Assembly (NCBI RefSeq): GCF_000314995.1
Contig: NZ_BAEO01000067.1
Location: 1-64,000, forward strand
Direction: 5' to 3'
Origin: Paraglaciecola arctica BSs20135
Lineage (GTDB): Bacteria > Pseudomonadota > Gammaproteobacteria > Enterobacterales > Alteromonadaceae
DNA: 64,000 bases
This document shows positions 45,297 to 53,619 of the stretch, one piece after another (within the stretch, counting starts at the first letter, position 1; the number at the start of each line of letters is the position of its first letter). A program made the position numbers and the translations under genes. The notes under the pieces are model-generated. The model was given only the letters and a program-made list of their open reading frames with translations. It had not been told where the DNA came from and ran no database searches.

Positions 45297-45607
45297 ATTA
45301 AACTTACCCTTTGATTAGAAACTTAATTGTCTAATTAGAACGTAATGACGCCGAGGGATCTTGATCTGCATCAAACAGCCCTGCAAATTTTGTAAAAATA
45401 ATCTCAACTGGACATTATTGCTGCATACTTGAAGCCTATTTCAGAATTGAATCTGCATTGTTAAATGGATAACATCCGCTGTAATGCTCATTATTCAAAC
45501 CTGCATAGATTGATAATTTTCTGTACTTATAAATTAAAAATCAATAAGTTATAATAGGTATTTAAAATAACAATATAATGTAATCACTAAAAACTAAAAG
45601 GGTCCTA
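45297..45607. other. Divergent region between usp and the HPt-REC-REC-GGDEF gene
   Basis: It holds the FNR box at 45361-45374 on the usp side and AT-rich DNA before 45608. No other recognised element. Confidence 0.55.
45361..45374. promoter_or_regulatory. FNR box upstream of usp-glgC
   Basis: TTGATCTGCATCAA, an exact match to TTGAT-N4-ATCAA. Confidence 0.88.
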
Positions 45608-47284
45608 ATGAGTTCTAAGTTGGAACAGAAACTAGCAGAGTTTCGTATCACTTTTATTGCTGAGTTTAATGACAAGCTTGCAGTGCTGATTAAGTTATGG
45701 TCAGAAGCAAGAACGTCGCATTCTCGCGATTCAATCAAACAATTTAGATTTGAAGTGCACAGTCTTAAAGGCTCTAGTGGCACCCTAAATTTTATAACGC
45801 TGAGCGACAGACTTGGTATGATTGAAGAAGAAGTTGCACCTTGCGAAGTTCAAACCAACAACTTTAAAAATGTTATTCCTTTTATCGATCGCCATATGAA
45901 TTCCATGATTGAAGCATCAAGAAACAATCCGAATCCTTTGCTGGTACTAAGGGATATTCCAAATTCTTTAGGTGAATTACGCGAGCCTCAAAAAAATAAA
46001 GAAGAAATTACCACACAATCTTATAGAGATATAAAGATTGCGTTAATTGATGATAATGACGCTACATTAACGATTCACGCTAAACTTTTAGCGGGATTTG
46101 GGTTTACCATTTGCCAGTGCAAGTCAATCAAACAACTACAAGAAGAATTCAAACAACAAACTTTCAATTTAGTGTTGATTGATACTGATAACTCAATTGA
46201 CCAATCTGAAGAAATGTTTGCATATGCAGCTGAACTGAGATATTCAGGTATAGACGTATTTATTTTATCTTCCTCAAGTTCATTTGAAAATAGACTGGCA
46301 GCTGTTAGGTCTAAGGCAAATGAATATTTGCTAAAGCCGGTAAACATCACCACTTTAGTGTCCAAAATCCGTAAAAACTTCAAACTAGATTTAGTAAGAC
46401 CCTATAGAATTTTACTTTTAGATGACCAAGCATCAGTTAGCATTTTTTATAAAGCATTGCTTGAGGACGAACACGTTGAAGTGTTGGCAATAAATCACGC
46501 CGAATCAATTATGACTGAATTAGATTCTTTCCATCCTGATGTTTTTTTATTAGATATGCACATGCCAAACATCAGTGGTCTCGAAGTAGCTAGGTTACTT
46601 CGCCAACAATCAAAATATGACTATGTTCCGATTATTTTTCTCACAGCAGATGAAGATATTAATACTAAACTTGAAGTTTTAGAGTGTGGTGCAGATGATG
46701 TCATCCCTAAAAACACCCCACCTAACCTTATAGTGAAACAAGTTGACAGTCGAATTCAAAGAGGCCAAGAAATTCGCTACCTTGCATCTAGGGATAGCCT
46801 AACGGGTGTTCTGAACCATGGACAAATCATGGATGCAGCAGCTCATGCGCTGAGACTTGCTTCGCGACAACAAAAACCGACTGTTGTGGTAATGATTGAT
46901 TTAGATCATTTCAAAGGAGTAAATGATAAATATGGACATGTAGCTGGCGATAAAGTATTGATTTCTTTAGGACAATTATTAATGCAATCGGTACGAGACA
47001 CAGATTATGTGGGCCGTTATGGCGGTGAAGAGTTTATGGTGGTATTTAGTGATACAGACCCAAATATCATCGAAAGTAAAATGAACGACATTTTGACCGC
47101 ATTTTTACAGATCACTTATACCATTGCTGAACAGCCATTTAATTGTAGTTTTAGTGCCGGATTAGCCAGTTCAACCCACCATCAAAAGCTAAGTGAGCTT
47201 GTATCCTCAGCTGATGCAGCTCTATACGCAGCTAAAGAAGCAGGAAGAAGCAGAGTTTGTGTGGATGCATTAATAAAGGATTAG
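45608..47284 (+). CDS. HPt-REC-REC-GGDEF diguanylate cyclase
   Basis: A 558-residue soluble protein. An N-terminal HPt domain (about 1-110) has the phospho-His in EVHSLKGSSG. REC1 (about 140-260) has IALIDDND, LVLIDTD and LLKPVN. REC2 (about 270-385) has ILLLDDQ, VFLLDMHMPNISGLEVA and LTADE. The GGDEF domain (about 395-555) has YGGEEFMVVF, an active-type GGEEF. The order HPt-REC-REC-GGDEF suggests that a separate kinase feeds a phosphorelay ending in c-di-GMP synthesis. No histidine kinase is adjacent. Confidence 0.93.
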   Translation: MSSKLEQKLAEFRITFIAEFNDKLAVLIKLWSEARTSHSRDSIKQFRFEVHSLKGSSGTLNFITLSDRLGMIEEEVAPCEVQTNNFKNVIPFIDRHMNSMIEASRNNPNPLLVLRDIPNSLGELREPQKNKEEITTQSYRDIKIALIDDNDATLTIHAKLLAGFGFTICQCKSIKQLQEEFKQQTFNLVLIDTDNSIDQSEEMFAYAAELRYSGIDVFILSSSSSFENRLAAVRSKANEYLLKPVNITTLVSKIRKNFKLDLVRPYRILLLDDQASVSIFYKALLEDEHVEVLAINHAESIMTELDSFHPDVFLLDMHMPNISGLEVARLLRQQSKYDYVPIIFLTADEDINTKLEVLECGADDVIPKNTPPNLIVKQVDSRIQRGQEIRYLASRDSLTGVLNHGQIMDAAAHALRLASRQQKPTVVVMIDLDHFKGVNDKYGHVAGDKVLISLGQLLMQSVRDTDYVGRYGGEEFMVVFSDTDPNIIESKMNDILTAFLQITYTIAEQPFNCSFSAGLASSTHHQKLSELVSSADAALYAAKEAGRSRVCVDALIKD

Positions 47285-47294
47285 TTTTTTAACT

Positions 47295-47334
47295 CAATAC
47301 CCGATTAATTTAAATTGGATTTTATCGGGTATTG
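47295..47334 (+). terminator. Terminator after the GGDEF response regulator
   Basis: CAATACCCGAT (47295-47305) and ATCGGGTATTG (47324-47334) pair perfectly, followed by ACGCTTTTT. It lies between convergent genes. Confidence 0.75.
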
Positions 47335-47376
47335 ACGCTTTTTGTAGCCCTCGTTACTAAATTCAATCTTACTATA

Positions 47377-48444
47377 TCAAGCAAATTTAATGGGCTTAAT
47401 ATGTTCAACAATCTTCTGATTATCATACAAATCCTTAAACGCCTGCCCTAGCCTATCACTTTGTGAAATCACAGTTTGCCAATATTCAATACGTTGCGCC
47501 GCTGGCATGGTTTCAAAGTCTTTTCTATCTGGTATTTTACCATAAGGTAGACTAGCAACAAATTCATCTGAAGGTACCAACATTACCACGTCATCGTAAC
47601 TACTAGCATGTGGAAGGCGTTTTTTAAGAGACTTATCAAACCAGCCTGGTATAGGTTTAGAGTAAAAGTGCGGATACAGCACTAAACCTTTTTGAGGCCC
47701 AAAAGTTAAGTCAAAATGATAATCAATAATGCCTCCGTCTCGATACATGCCAAGAGGTGCACCAGTAATGTTCTTTACGCCCTCAATCACAATAGGAATG
47801 GAGCCTGACGCCATCAAAGCCTGAGGCAAATTTTGAGTCGTAAGAGGAATTGAATATGAGGGCATTTTATTGGGATCACTAACCTTTAAATCTGAGTTAG
47901 GAGACGAAAATAAATAACGTTGATAAAATTTATCTAACCATTTGCGCTTTAACGCGTTAGCACTAGCACTGGCAATTAGACCGGTCATTTGTATAGATTT
48001 TGCTTCAAATTGGGTTAAGCCCTTACACTTTGCCACAATAAAATGGGCTTTAATGATTGGGTTATTAATAATTTCTTCACAGCCATTTTCTCCTAATACG
48101 TAATTTAGAAGCGCCCTACCTTTTTCAGTTATTTCTTTGGCAGTCGGCTTATCAGAATAAACAGTATGGGAATACCGCTCCGCCAAGCGATTAATTGCAG
48201 ACAAAGGGTCGTTTTGCGCGAAACAAGCAAATCGAAACGCCCCAGCAGACGAACCAATAATATTCAGAGGCCTAGTACGCTCTGCAAAAAATTCTGGAAA
48301 GATATAACGATCAAGCCCTGCTAATACAAACCATTTAGGTCCGCCAGATGCGCCCAACATATAGTCAAATAAATCTGCACTAAAGCCTTCTTTTTTAATA
48401 CGTTCAAGGGCATTTTTCCCAGCAAAAATATCCAAAACCTGCAT
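47377..48444 (-). CDS. Patatin-like phospholipase
   Basis: A 355-residue protein. The oxyanion loop GASGGPKWFV (about 32-41), the nucleophile elbow GSSAG (about 65-69) and the DGG of YRDGGIIDYHFDL (about 235) form a complete Ser-Asp patatin dyad. It probably hydrolyses phospholipids or other acyl esters; no signal peptide is seen, so it acts in the cytoplasm unless moved by another route. No clear operon partner. Confidence 0.88.
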   Translation of the reverse strand: MQVLDIFAGKNALERIKKEGFSADLFDYMLGASGGPKWFVLAGLDRYIFPEFFAERTRPLNIIGSSAGAFRFACFAQNDPLSAINRLAERYSHTVYSDKPTAKEITEKGRALLNYVLGENGCEEIINNPIIKAHFIVAKCKGLTQFEAKSIQMTGLIASASANALKRKWLDKFYQRYLFSSPNSDLKVSDPNKMPSYSIPLTTQNLPQALMASGSIPIVIEGVKNITGAPLGMYRDGGIIDYHFDLTFGPQKGLVLYPHFYSKPIPGWFDKSLKKRLPHASSYDDVVMLVPSDEFVASLPYGKIPDRKDFETMPAAQRIEYWQTVISQSDRLGQAFKDLYDNQKIVEHIKPIKFA

Positions 48445-48564
48445 AAATCTCCTTAAATGATGTAATTTTAATCAAGCTTTCAATTATAGAGTGTTTAACA
48501 ACCAACAGCAATTTATGCATATACATCAGTTAGTTAGGTAACATATAAACAGTACTCAACAGAG

Positions 48565-48587
48565 TTATCCACAGGAACAGTGGATAA
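48565..48587. promoter_or_regulatory. Inverted pair of DnaA-box-like sites
   Basis: TTATCCACA (48565-48573) is a perfect DnaA box. AGTGGATAA (48579-48587) is a second box on the other strand with one mismatch. The pair lies in the gap between patatin and the EIIA-like gene. Whether DnaA binds is not known. Confidence 0.5.
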
Positions 48588-48727
48588 ACCCATCTTAATG
48601 TAAATTCTATCGATTGTTTTGCTATCATACTCAAAAAATACAACTTAGTATTATATTATGTCAGAGACTAAATCCAAGACTATGTACAATCAAATCCTTG
48701 CAACTAACTTAGTAAATTTCACATAAA

Positions 48728-49234
48728 ATGGCACTATTTAGCCGCCTAGTAGGCGCAAATTCACTGCCATCTCATAAAAAGGTGATTGACATTTCTAGTG
48801 CGTTAACAGGTAAAGTGTTGCCATTGGATGAAGTGCCACATTCATTATTTACTCAGCGCATGTTTGGAGAAGGTATTGCCATTAGACCTTCAGGGTATCA
48901 AGTGTTAGCGCCGTTTTCTGGCACTATGCTACATTTCCCAGAATTGGCGAACCAATTAAGGTTAAAGGCGAAAAATGGCCTACAGCTACAAATCCAGCTA
49001 GGGATAGATTCCCACCTTATGATGGGAGAAGGATTTAAGAGAGTTGTCAAACAAGGTGAAAGCTTTGAGCAAGGACAACTGCTCGGTGAATTCTCTTTAG
49101 TTAAAATGAAAAAACAACTGCCCAGTATTTTATGCCCCATAACGATACTCAATAGCGATAAATTAAAAGGCCTCCAAGGGCATTATTTTCAGGTTATTGC
49201 AGGTGAAGATAAAATAATGACTGCCTACATATAG
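48728..49234 (+). CDS. EIIA-Glc-like protein lacking both active-site histidines
   Basis: A 168-residue protein with the crr/EIIA-Glc fold: GEGIAIRPSG, the APFSGTM turn, and LGIDSHLMMGEGFKRVV. The E. coli residues His75 and His90 correspond to Asn and Gln here (ELANQLRL and IQLGIDS). The phosphorylation site is therefore lost. If expressed it would be a regulatory or binding protein and not a phosphocarrier. It has no PTS neighbours. Confidence 0.85.
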   Translation: MALFSRLVGANSLPSHKKVIDISSALTGKVLPLDEVPHSLFTQRMFGEGIAIRPSGYQVLAPFSGTMLHFPELANQLRLKAKNGLQLQIQLGIDSHLMMGEGFKRVVKQGESFEQGQLLGEFSLVKMKKQLPSILCPITILNSDKLKGLQGHYFQVIAGEDKIMTAYI

Positions 49235-49486
49235 TTTAATCACAACAAACTTGGATTAGTTTAATGACTATTTAGTCATGCACTAAGGGGCCAAATAGTT
49301 ATACATAACGAGAAATTATGTCTAAAGAGTTGCTGGATTCCCCCACTTACCTTAGACTCCTGCAAAGTAGTATGGTTAATATTAAGTATAGCCAGCTTGG
49401 TAATTGACTGATCTAAAAACCATTAGAATACGTTAAATATTACTTATCCAAGTACAAATGAACAGAGTTAATCCAAGGTTTATATC

Positions 49487-50383
49487 GTGATCAAGCCGTT
49501 AATTATTTCAATTCTGTATATAGCTGCAATCAATGTAAGTATGGCAAAAAGCAATTTATTCACATATAAAGGTCCAGAGAGTAAAGAAGATCAGCGTTTT
49601 ATTTACATGCAAAAAGTATTGGAATTAGCGCTTAATAAAACAAAAAGTGAATACGGAGACTTTGAATTACAAGCAACCACAGAAGGAATTAATCAGGGCC
49701 GACTATTACTTCAAATGGACAAAAACGTCTATTCAAATTATTTTTTTAGGGTTTCGGTTACTGACGAATTGCTCGAAAATTATCATGTAATAAAATTTCC
49801 AATAGATCGCGGTATATCAGGCTATCGTGTTGCCTTTACAAATAGTCAACGCAAAAAAAACTACTGCCTGATAAAAAACAAGGAAGGTATTAGTAAAGCA
49901 ATCATTGCCCAGGGCATTGGCTGGTTGGACACTGACATTTTGAAACATAACGGTCTTAACGTGTACGCCATTGCTAATTACAAAAGTATCTTTGAAATGC
50001 TTAGTTTAGATAGAGTTGATTTGTTCTTTCGAGGGATCAATGAAATCAAGGCCGAATACGAAATTGAGCGTGTAACTTACCCCAATTTAGTCATTGAACC
50101 TTGTATCGCACTTTATTATCCCCTTCCTCGTTTTTTTGTCACAGATAAACAGAATATAAACAATGCTAATCGAATTGAAAAAGGACTAAAGATCGCCTTT
50201 GAAGATGGTAGTTTTATAATGCTGTGGGAGGAATATTTTAGAGACAGTATTGAGCTAGTAAACTTACAAAGTAGAACATTAATAAAACTTGATAATCCTT
50301 ATATTCAAAATTTAGACTCCAACTTCGAAAAATATAATTATCCATTGCCTGAAAAATTAGTAGTCTTGAGTTTACTGCGCTGA
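49487..50383 (+). CDS. Periplasmic substrate-binding-like protein
   Basis: A 298-residue protein with a signal peptide (about 1-20, ending SMA). The fold resembles type 2 periplasmic binding proteins: YMQKVLELALNKTKSEYG near the start, then LFFRGINEIKAEYE. Orphan members are often sensors. No transporter is adjacent. The start is GTG. Confidence 0.7.
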   Translation: MIKPLIISILYIAAINVSMAKSNLFTYKGPESKEDQRFIYMQKVLELALNKTKSEYGDFELQATTEGINQGRLLLQMDKNVYSNYFFRVSVTDELLENYHVIKFPIDRGISGYRVAFTNSQRKKNYCLIKNKEGISKAIIAQGIGWLDTDILKHNGLNVYAIANYKSIFEMLSLDRVDLFFRGINEIKAEYEIERVTYPNLVIEPCIALYYPLPRFFVTDKQNINNANRIEKGLKIAFEDGSFIMLWEEYFRDSIELVNLQSRTLIKLDNPYIQNLDSNFEKYNYPLPEKLVVLSLLR

Positions 50384-50437
50384 TCCAATAAAGCAGTTGC
50401 TTAGCATGCCATATTTGAACTTCAGTTCAAAAACCAA

Positions 50438-50466
50438 AATGCCGTACTTAAGTACGGCATTTTTTA
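50438..50466 (+). terminator. Terminator after the binding-like protein gene
   Basis: AATGCCGTACTT and AAGTACGGCATT (50438-50461) form a perfect palindrome followed by TTTTT. A clear intrinsic terminator, usable from both sides. Confidence 0.9.
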
Positions 50467-50505
50467 GGCCTTTAATTTTTTACATAAAGTCTAACTAAAT
50501 TATAT

Positions 50506-50977
50506 TTATAGATTAACTACTTTTACACTTCCAACCACCACGGAACCACCACTTTCAGTTCGTAATTGTAAGAAGGACTGAGATGTTAGAATTTGTCCTG
50601 CTATTAGCAAGGTTCCTGTCGTTAAACTGGTAATTTGTTCTGCATTAAACTTAGAACTACCACTATGCACAGATTTACTACTAGTGTTGTTATCTACATA
50701 AACTTGAAAATTATTGTCAGCATCACTGACGCTGATTATTTCAATCTCCACATTATATGCTTGTCTTAAATCCAGTACTCCTCACCTTCCAATATCATCG
50801 CCGGAAGCATCAGTACCAACTAATGCATCTCCTAAAGAAAATCGAGCGTTGGTCATAGTTCACTCAACATCAGCGATAGAGATACCACTGCCACCACCAG
50901 TATCAGCATATAGCGGGCTAGACGTGTCGTCAGACAAACTTATGTATACAGCACCACCTGTAATATCAATGTTTCAT
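50506..50977 (-). pseudogene. C-terminal remnant of a secreted carbohydrate-binding protein
   Basis: One reading frame runs from about 50977 to 50506 but is cut by TGA codons (at 50842-50844 region and at 50782-50784) and has no start. The translated pieces read DITGGAVYISLSDDTSSPLY, then TMTNARFSLGDALVGTDAS, then EIEIISVSDADNNFQVYVD and QSFLQLRTESGG. They look like beta-rich extracellular modules as found at the C-terminus of pectin-degrading enzymes. The start of the gene is gone. It lies directly downstream of the CE8 gene in the pectin locus. Confidence 0.65.
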
Positions 50978-50985
50978 GTTTTATA

Positions 50986-52122
50986 TCACTCTTTATTTAT
51001 GCCAACTTCAGGAGACTTATTTCCCCATTCTGCGATCATTTTATTTGGATCATAACGTTTAACACTTTGCTTGGTTAATTGAGGACGTTGTGGGTTGATG
51101 GGTGCGCCAGGACCACGACTGTTGTACTCAAAAAAGCGCGCTTCGGTTAGAGGATTGAACTGTTTACGACTACCATCTTTACTTGTACCTCCCATACTGA
51201 CCCACCCAACGGTGGAAATGTGCGCATCCATAAAAGTATCAATGAATACCGATTTACCCACTGCAAAAGGATTGGCGTATCGACCGTCGCTAAAGGTAGT
51301 AGTAGGATGCCAAGGACGACCTAAAGGTACCGAGTTATCTGGCACCCCACCTTCTCTGAGTAAACGGCAACGTATAAAAGTTAAGCCGTATTCATTTTCA
51401 ATCAGAGTACTAGGCGCAGTAATATAACCAGTTATTTTTTTAGGTTGCATACGAGCTCTAGAAATAATGTCTACCCCTTCAAAAAGCGCGTTACCATTGC
51501 CAAAAATAAAATCGACATGGCCATGAATTTCTCCTCCTTTAAAATAACTACGCCCACCTTGAACATAAAGGGTATCTTGATAACCCAGAAGACGAATTTG
51601 ATTAAACACACTTCTGTCTGTTAGTTGGCTTACCTTCAAAGCGACCGCTTGTTCACCGTTCACTTTATCAGAATCAACCTTATCCAATAGTTCATTAGCC
51701 GGGTAATCAAAACTATTTTCGATTGTTAGATGACTTAAGGTTACATCTTTAGCATTCACTTCTAAGGTGGCTGTACGAAACGTCCCCCAAGTTTCATCAC
51801 TATCTGCAGATACTTTTTGTCCTGCATATCGACCATATATAATCCGAGTATTCTCCATACCCGCACCAACAAGAGTGAGGTTTGCACGGTCAATTATCAC
51901 TCGCTCATAATAATCACCGGGGTAAACAGCAATTCGCCAACTTTGCTCATTTTGAGGTGCTGCATCTAATGCTTGCTGCACGCTAGCATAGACAGGTAAG
52001 TCCGAATGAACGCGCTTACTACTAACAATGGCATTCACATTCAACAAATTAATAGCGGTTGTCGACTTACATGCAGTCAAACTAAAGATTAGCCATACAC
52101 CAATGCACAAGATCCTAACCAT
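50986..52122 (-). CDS. Pectinesterase (carbohydrate esterase family 8), lipoprotein
   Basis: Removes methyl esters from homogalacturonan. A 378-residue protein with lipobox LTAC (Cys about 18). The beta-helix catalytic core has GYQDTLYV and GHVDFIFGNG (the two Asp) and the Arg in LGRPWHP. It is the last gene of the GH105-GH43-GH28-CE8 run. Its start overlaps the GH28 stop by eight bases. Confidence 0.94.
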   Translation of the reverse strand: MVRILCIGVWLIFSLTACKSTTAINLLNVNAIVSSKRVHSDLPVYASVQQALDAAPQNEQSWRIAVYPGDYYERVIIDRANLTLVGAGMENTRIIYGRYAGQKVSADSDETWGTFRTATLEVNAKDVTLSHLTIENSFDYPANELLDKVDSDKVNGEQAVALKVSQLTDRSVFNQIRLLGYQDTLYVQGGRSYFKGGEIHGHVDFIFGNGNALFEGVDIISRARMQPKKITGYITAPSTLIENEYGLTFIRCRLLREGGVPDNSVPLGRPWHPTTTFSDGRYANPFAVGKSVFIDTFMDAHISTVGWVSMGGTSKDGSRKQFNPLTEARFFEYNSRGPGAPINPQRPQLTKQSVKRYDPNKMIAEWGNKSPEVGINKE

Positions 52123-53548
52123 TGGTAATAAGCACTTTCTTACCGTTAATCATGATATTTTCTTGCTTGATGGTCGCAACATTTTCGATGATAGAAGCTT
52201 TATCTACTTTCAAAATGGTTAAATTTTTAATACTTACACCGGTAATAGGTGTATGCGGATAACCTCTTAGTGAAAACGCACGTGTGGCATGTTCAACATA
52301 AAGATTTTCAATATTGATATCTTCCAACACTGGGGTAAATTTACCTACATCCCCTTCTTCATAATAAAAATTTATCACCACAGCTTCTTTCACTTGGCCT
52401 ATTCGAATATCACGATAATTGAGATTTTTTAAGTGCCCCCCTCGAATAGAGTTGGTTTTGATACGAATTCCCCGGTCAAGATCAGGACTGCTCATTTCAC
52501 AATTTTGAGCATATAAATTACGTACTCCACCTGATATCTCACTGCCAATGACTACACCACCATGACCCGATCGCATTTGGCAATTATTGATAAGGATATT
52601 TTCGCAAGGTTGCCCCACTCGACGACCGTCAGCATTTCGGCCTGATTTTATAGCAATGCAATCATCCCCAGTGTCAAAGATACAATTTTCAATTAACACA
52701 TCGGTACAGGCTTCAGGATCACATCCGTCAGAATTTGGCCCATGACTGTCACAATGTATATTTCTTACCGTCACATTTTTACATAACACCGGATTCACCA
52801 ACCAAAAAGGTGAATTTTTTATAGTGACACCTTCAATTAATACATTAATACAGGCATAAGGCTGAATAAAAGGTGGGCGTAGATAGTTATTTTTAAATAC
52901 TCGTTGCGCTACAGGTAACTCTTGTTCGGCCATTTCACGTAATACATCACGAGTGAACTTTTGATTTTCTATCGGGTCATCGCCCCAAGTAGATTTTTTC
53001 CATGGACCTTTCCAAGGCCACCAATGTTGTTCACTGCCCCCGCCTTCAAGGATCCCTTTGCCAGTAATCGCTACGTTAGTCTTTTTATAGGCATAAATTA
53101 ATGGCGAAAGGCCCATTAATTCTGTGCCTTCCCAGCGGGTAAATACATAGGGTTTATAACGCTCTGGCTCGGGATAAAAGTGCAGTACCGCGCCTTTAGC
53201 AATATGAAAATTAATATTAGATTCTAAGTGAACGGGGCCAGTATAAAACTCACCAGCGGGCACAACAACAGTCCCACCACCGGCACTAACTACCTTAGCA
53301 ATAGTTTGCCGAATAGCTTCAGAACTATCATTTTCAAAGCCAGGTTTAGCCCCAAGTTCTGTAATACTCATGGCATAATCAGGAAACGATGGTGCGATAA
53401 TTCTATTTCGTATCGCTAAAGCTTGACCTTGATAGGTGTATTTGGCGTTAGCTAGATTAAGCGTTTTACATCCACTAAAACTAGCTATCCCCACTACAGC
53501 TGCACTTTGGCCAAACAACTTTAAACATGCTCTTCTGTCTATATTCAT
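52115..53548 (-). CDS. Polygalacturonase (GH28), exported
   Basis: Hydrolyses de-esterified pectin. A 477-residue right-handed beta-helix with the family motifs: PNSDGCDPEACTDVLIENC, TGDDCIAIKSG, SGHGGVVIGSE and RGIRIKTN. The N-terminus has DRRACLKLFG followed by a hydrophobic stretch and SGC, so it is either a Tat-type signal or a lipoprotein signal. It follows GH43 by 71 bases. Confidence 0.94.
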   Translation of the reverse strand: MNIDRRACLKLFGQSAAVVGIASFSGCKTLNLANAKYTYQGQALAIRNRIIAPSFPDYAMSITELGAKPGFENDSSEAIRQTIAKVVSAGGGTVVVPAGEFYTGPVHLESNINFHIAKGAVLHFYPEPERYKPYVFTRWEGTELMGLSPLIYAYKKTNVAITGKGILEGGGSEQHWWPWKGPWKKSTWGDDPIENQKFTRDVLREMAEQELPVAQRVFKNNYLRPPFIQPYACINVLIEGVTIKNSPFWLVNPVLCKNVTVRNIHCDSHGPNSDGCDPEACTDVLIENCIFDTGDDCIAIKSGRNADGRRVGQPCENILINNCQMRSGHGGVVIGSEISGGVRNLYAQNCEMSSPDLDRGIRIKTNSIRGGHLKNLNYRDIRIGQVKEAVVINFYYEEGDVGKFTPVLEDINIENLYVEHATRAFSLRGYPHTPITGVSIKNLTILKVDKASIIENVATIKQENIMINGKKVLITNG

Positions 53549-53619
53549 TTAATTTCCTACAAATCTAATTTTTAAAAAGGCGACTAAAAACAGGCTTTTA
53601 TACTCTGGATTCAAATTAT

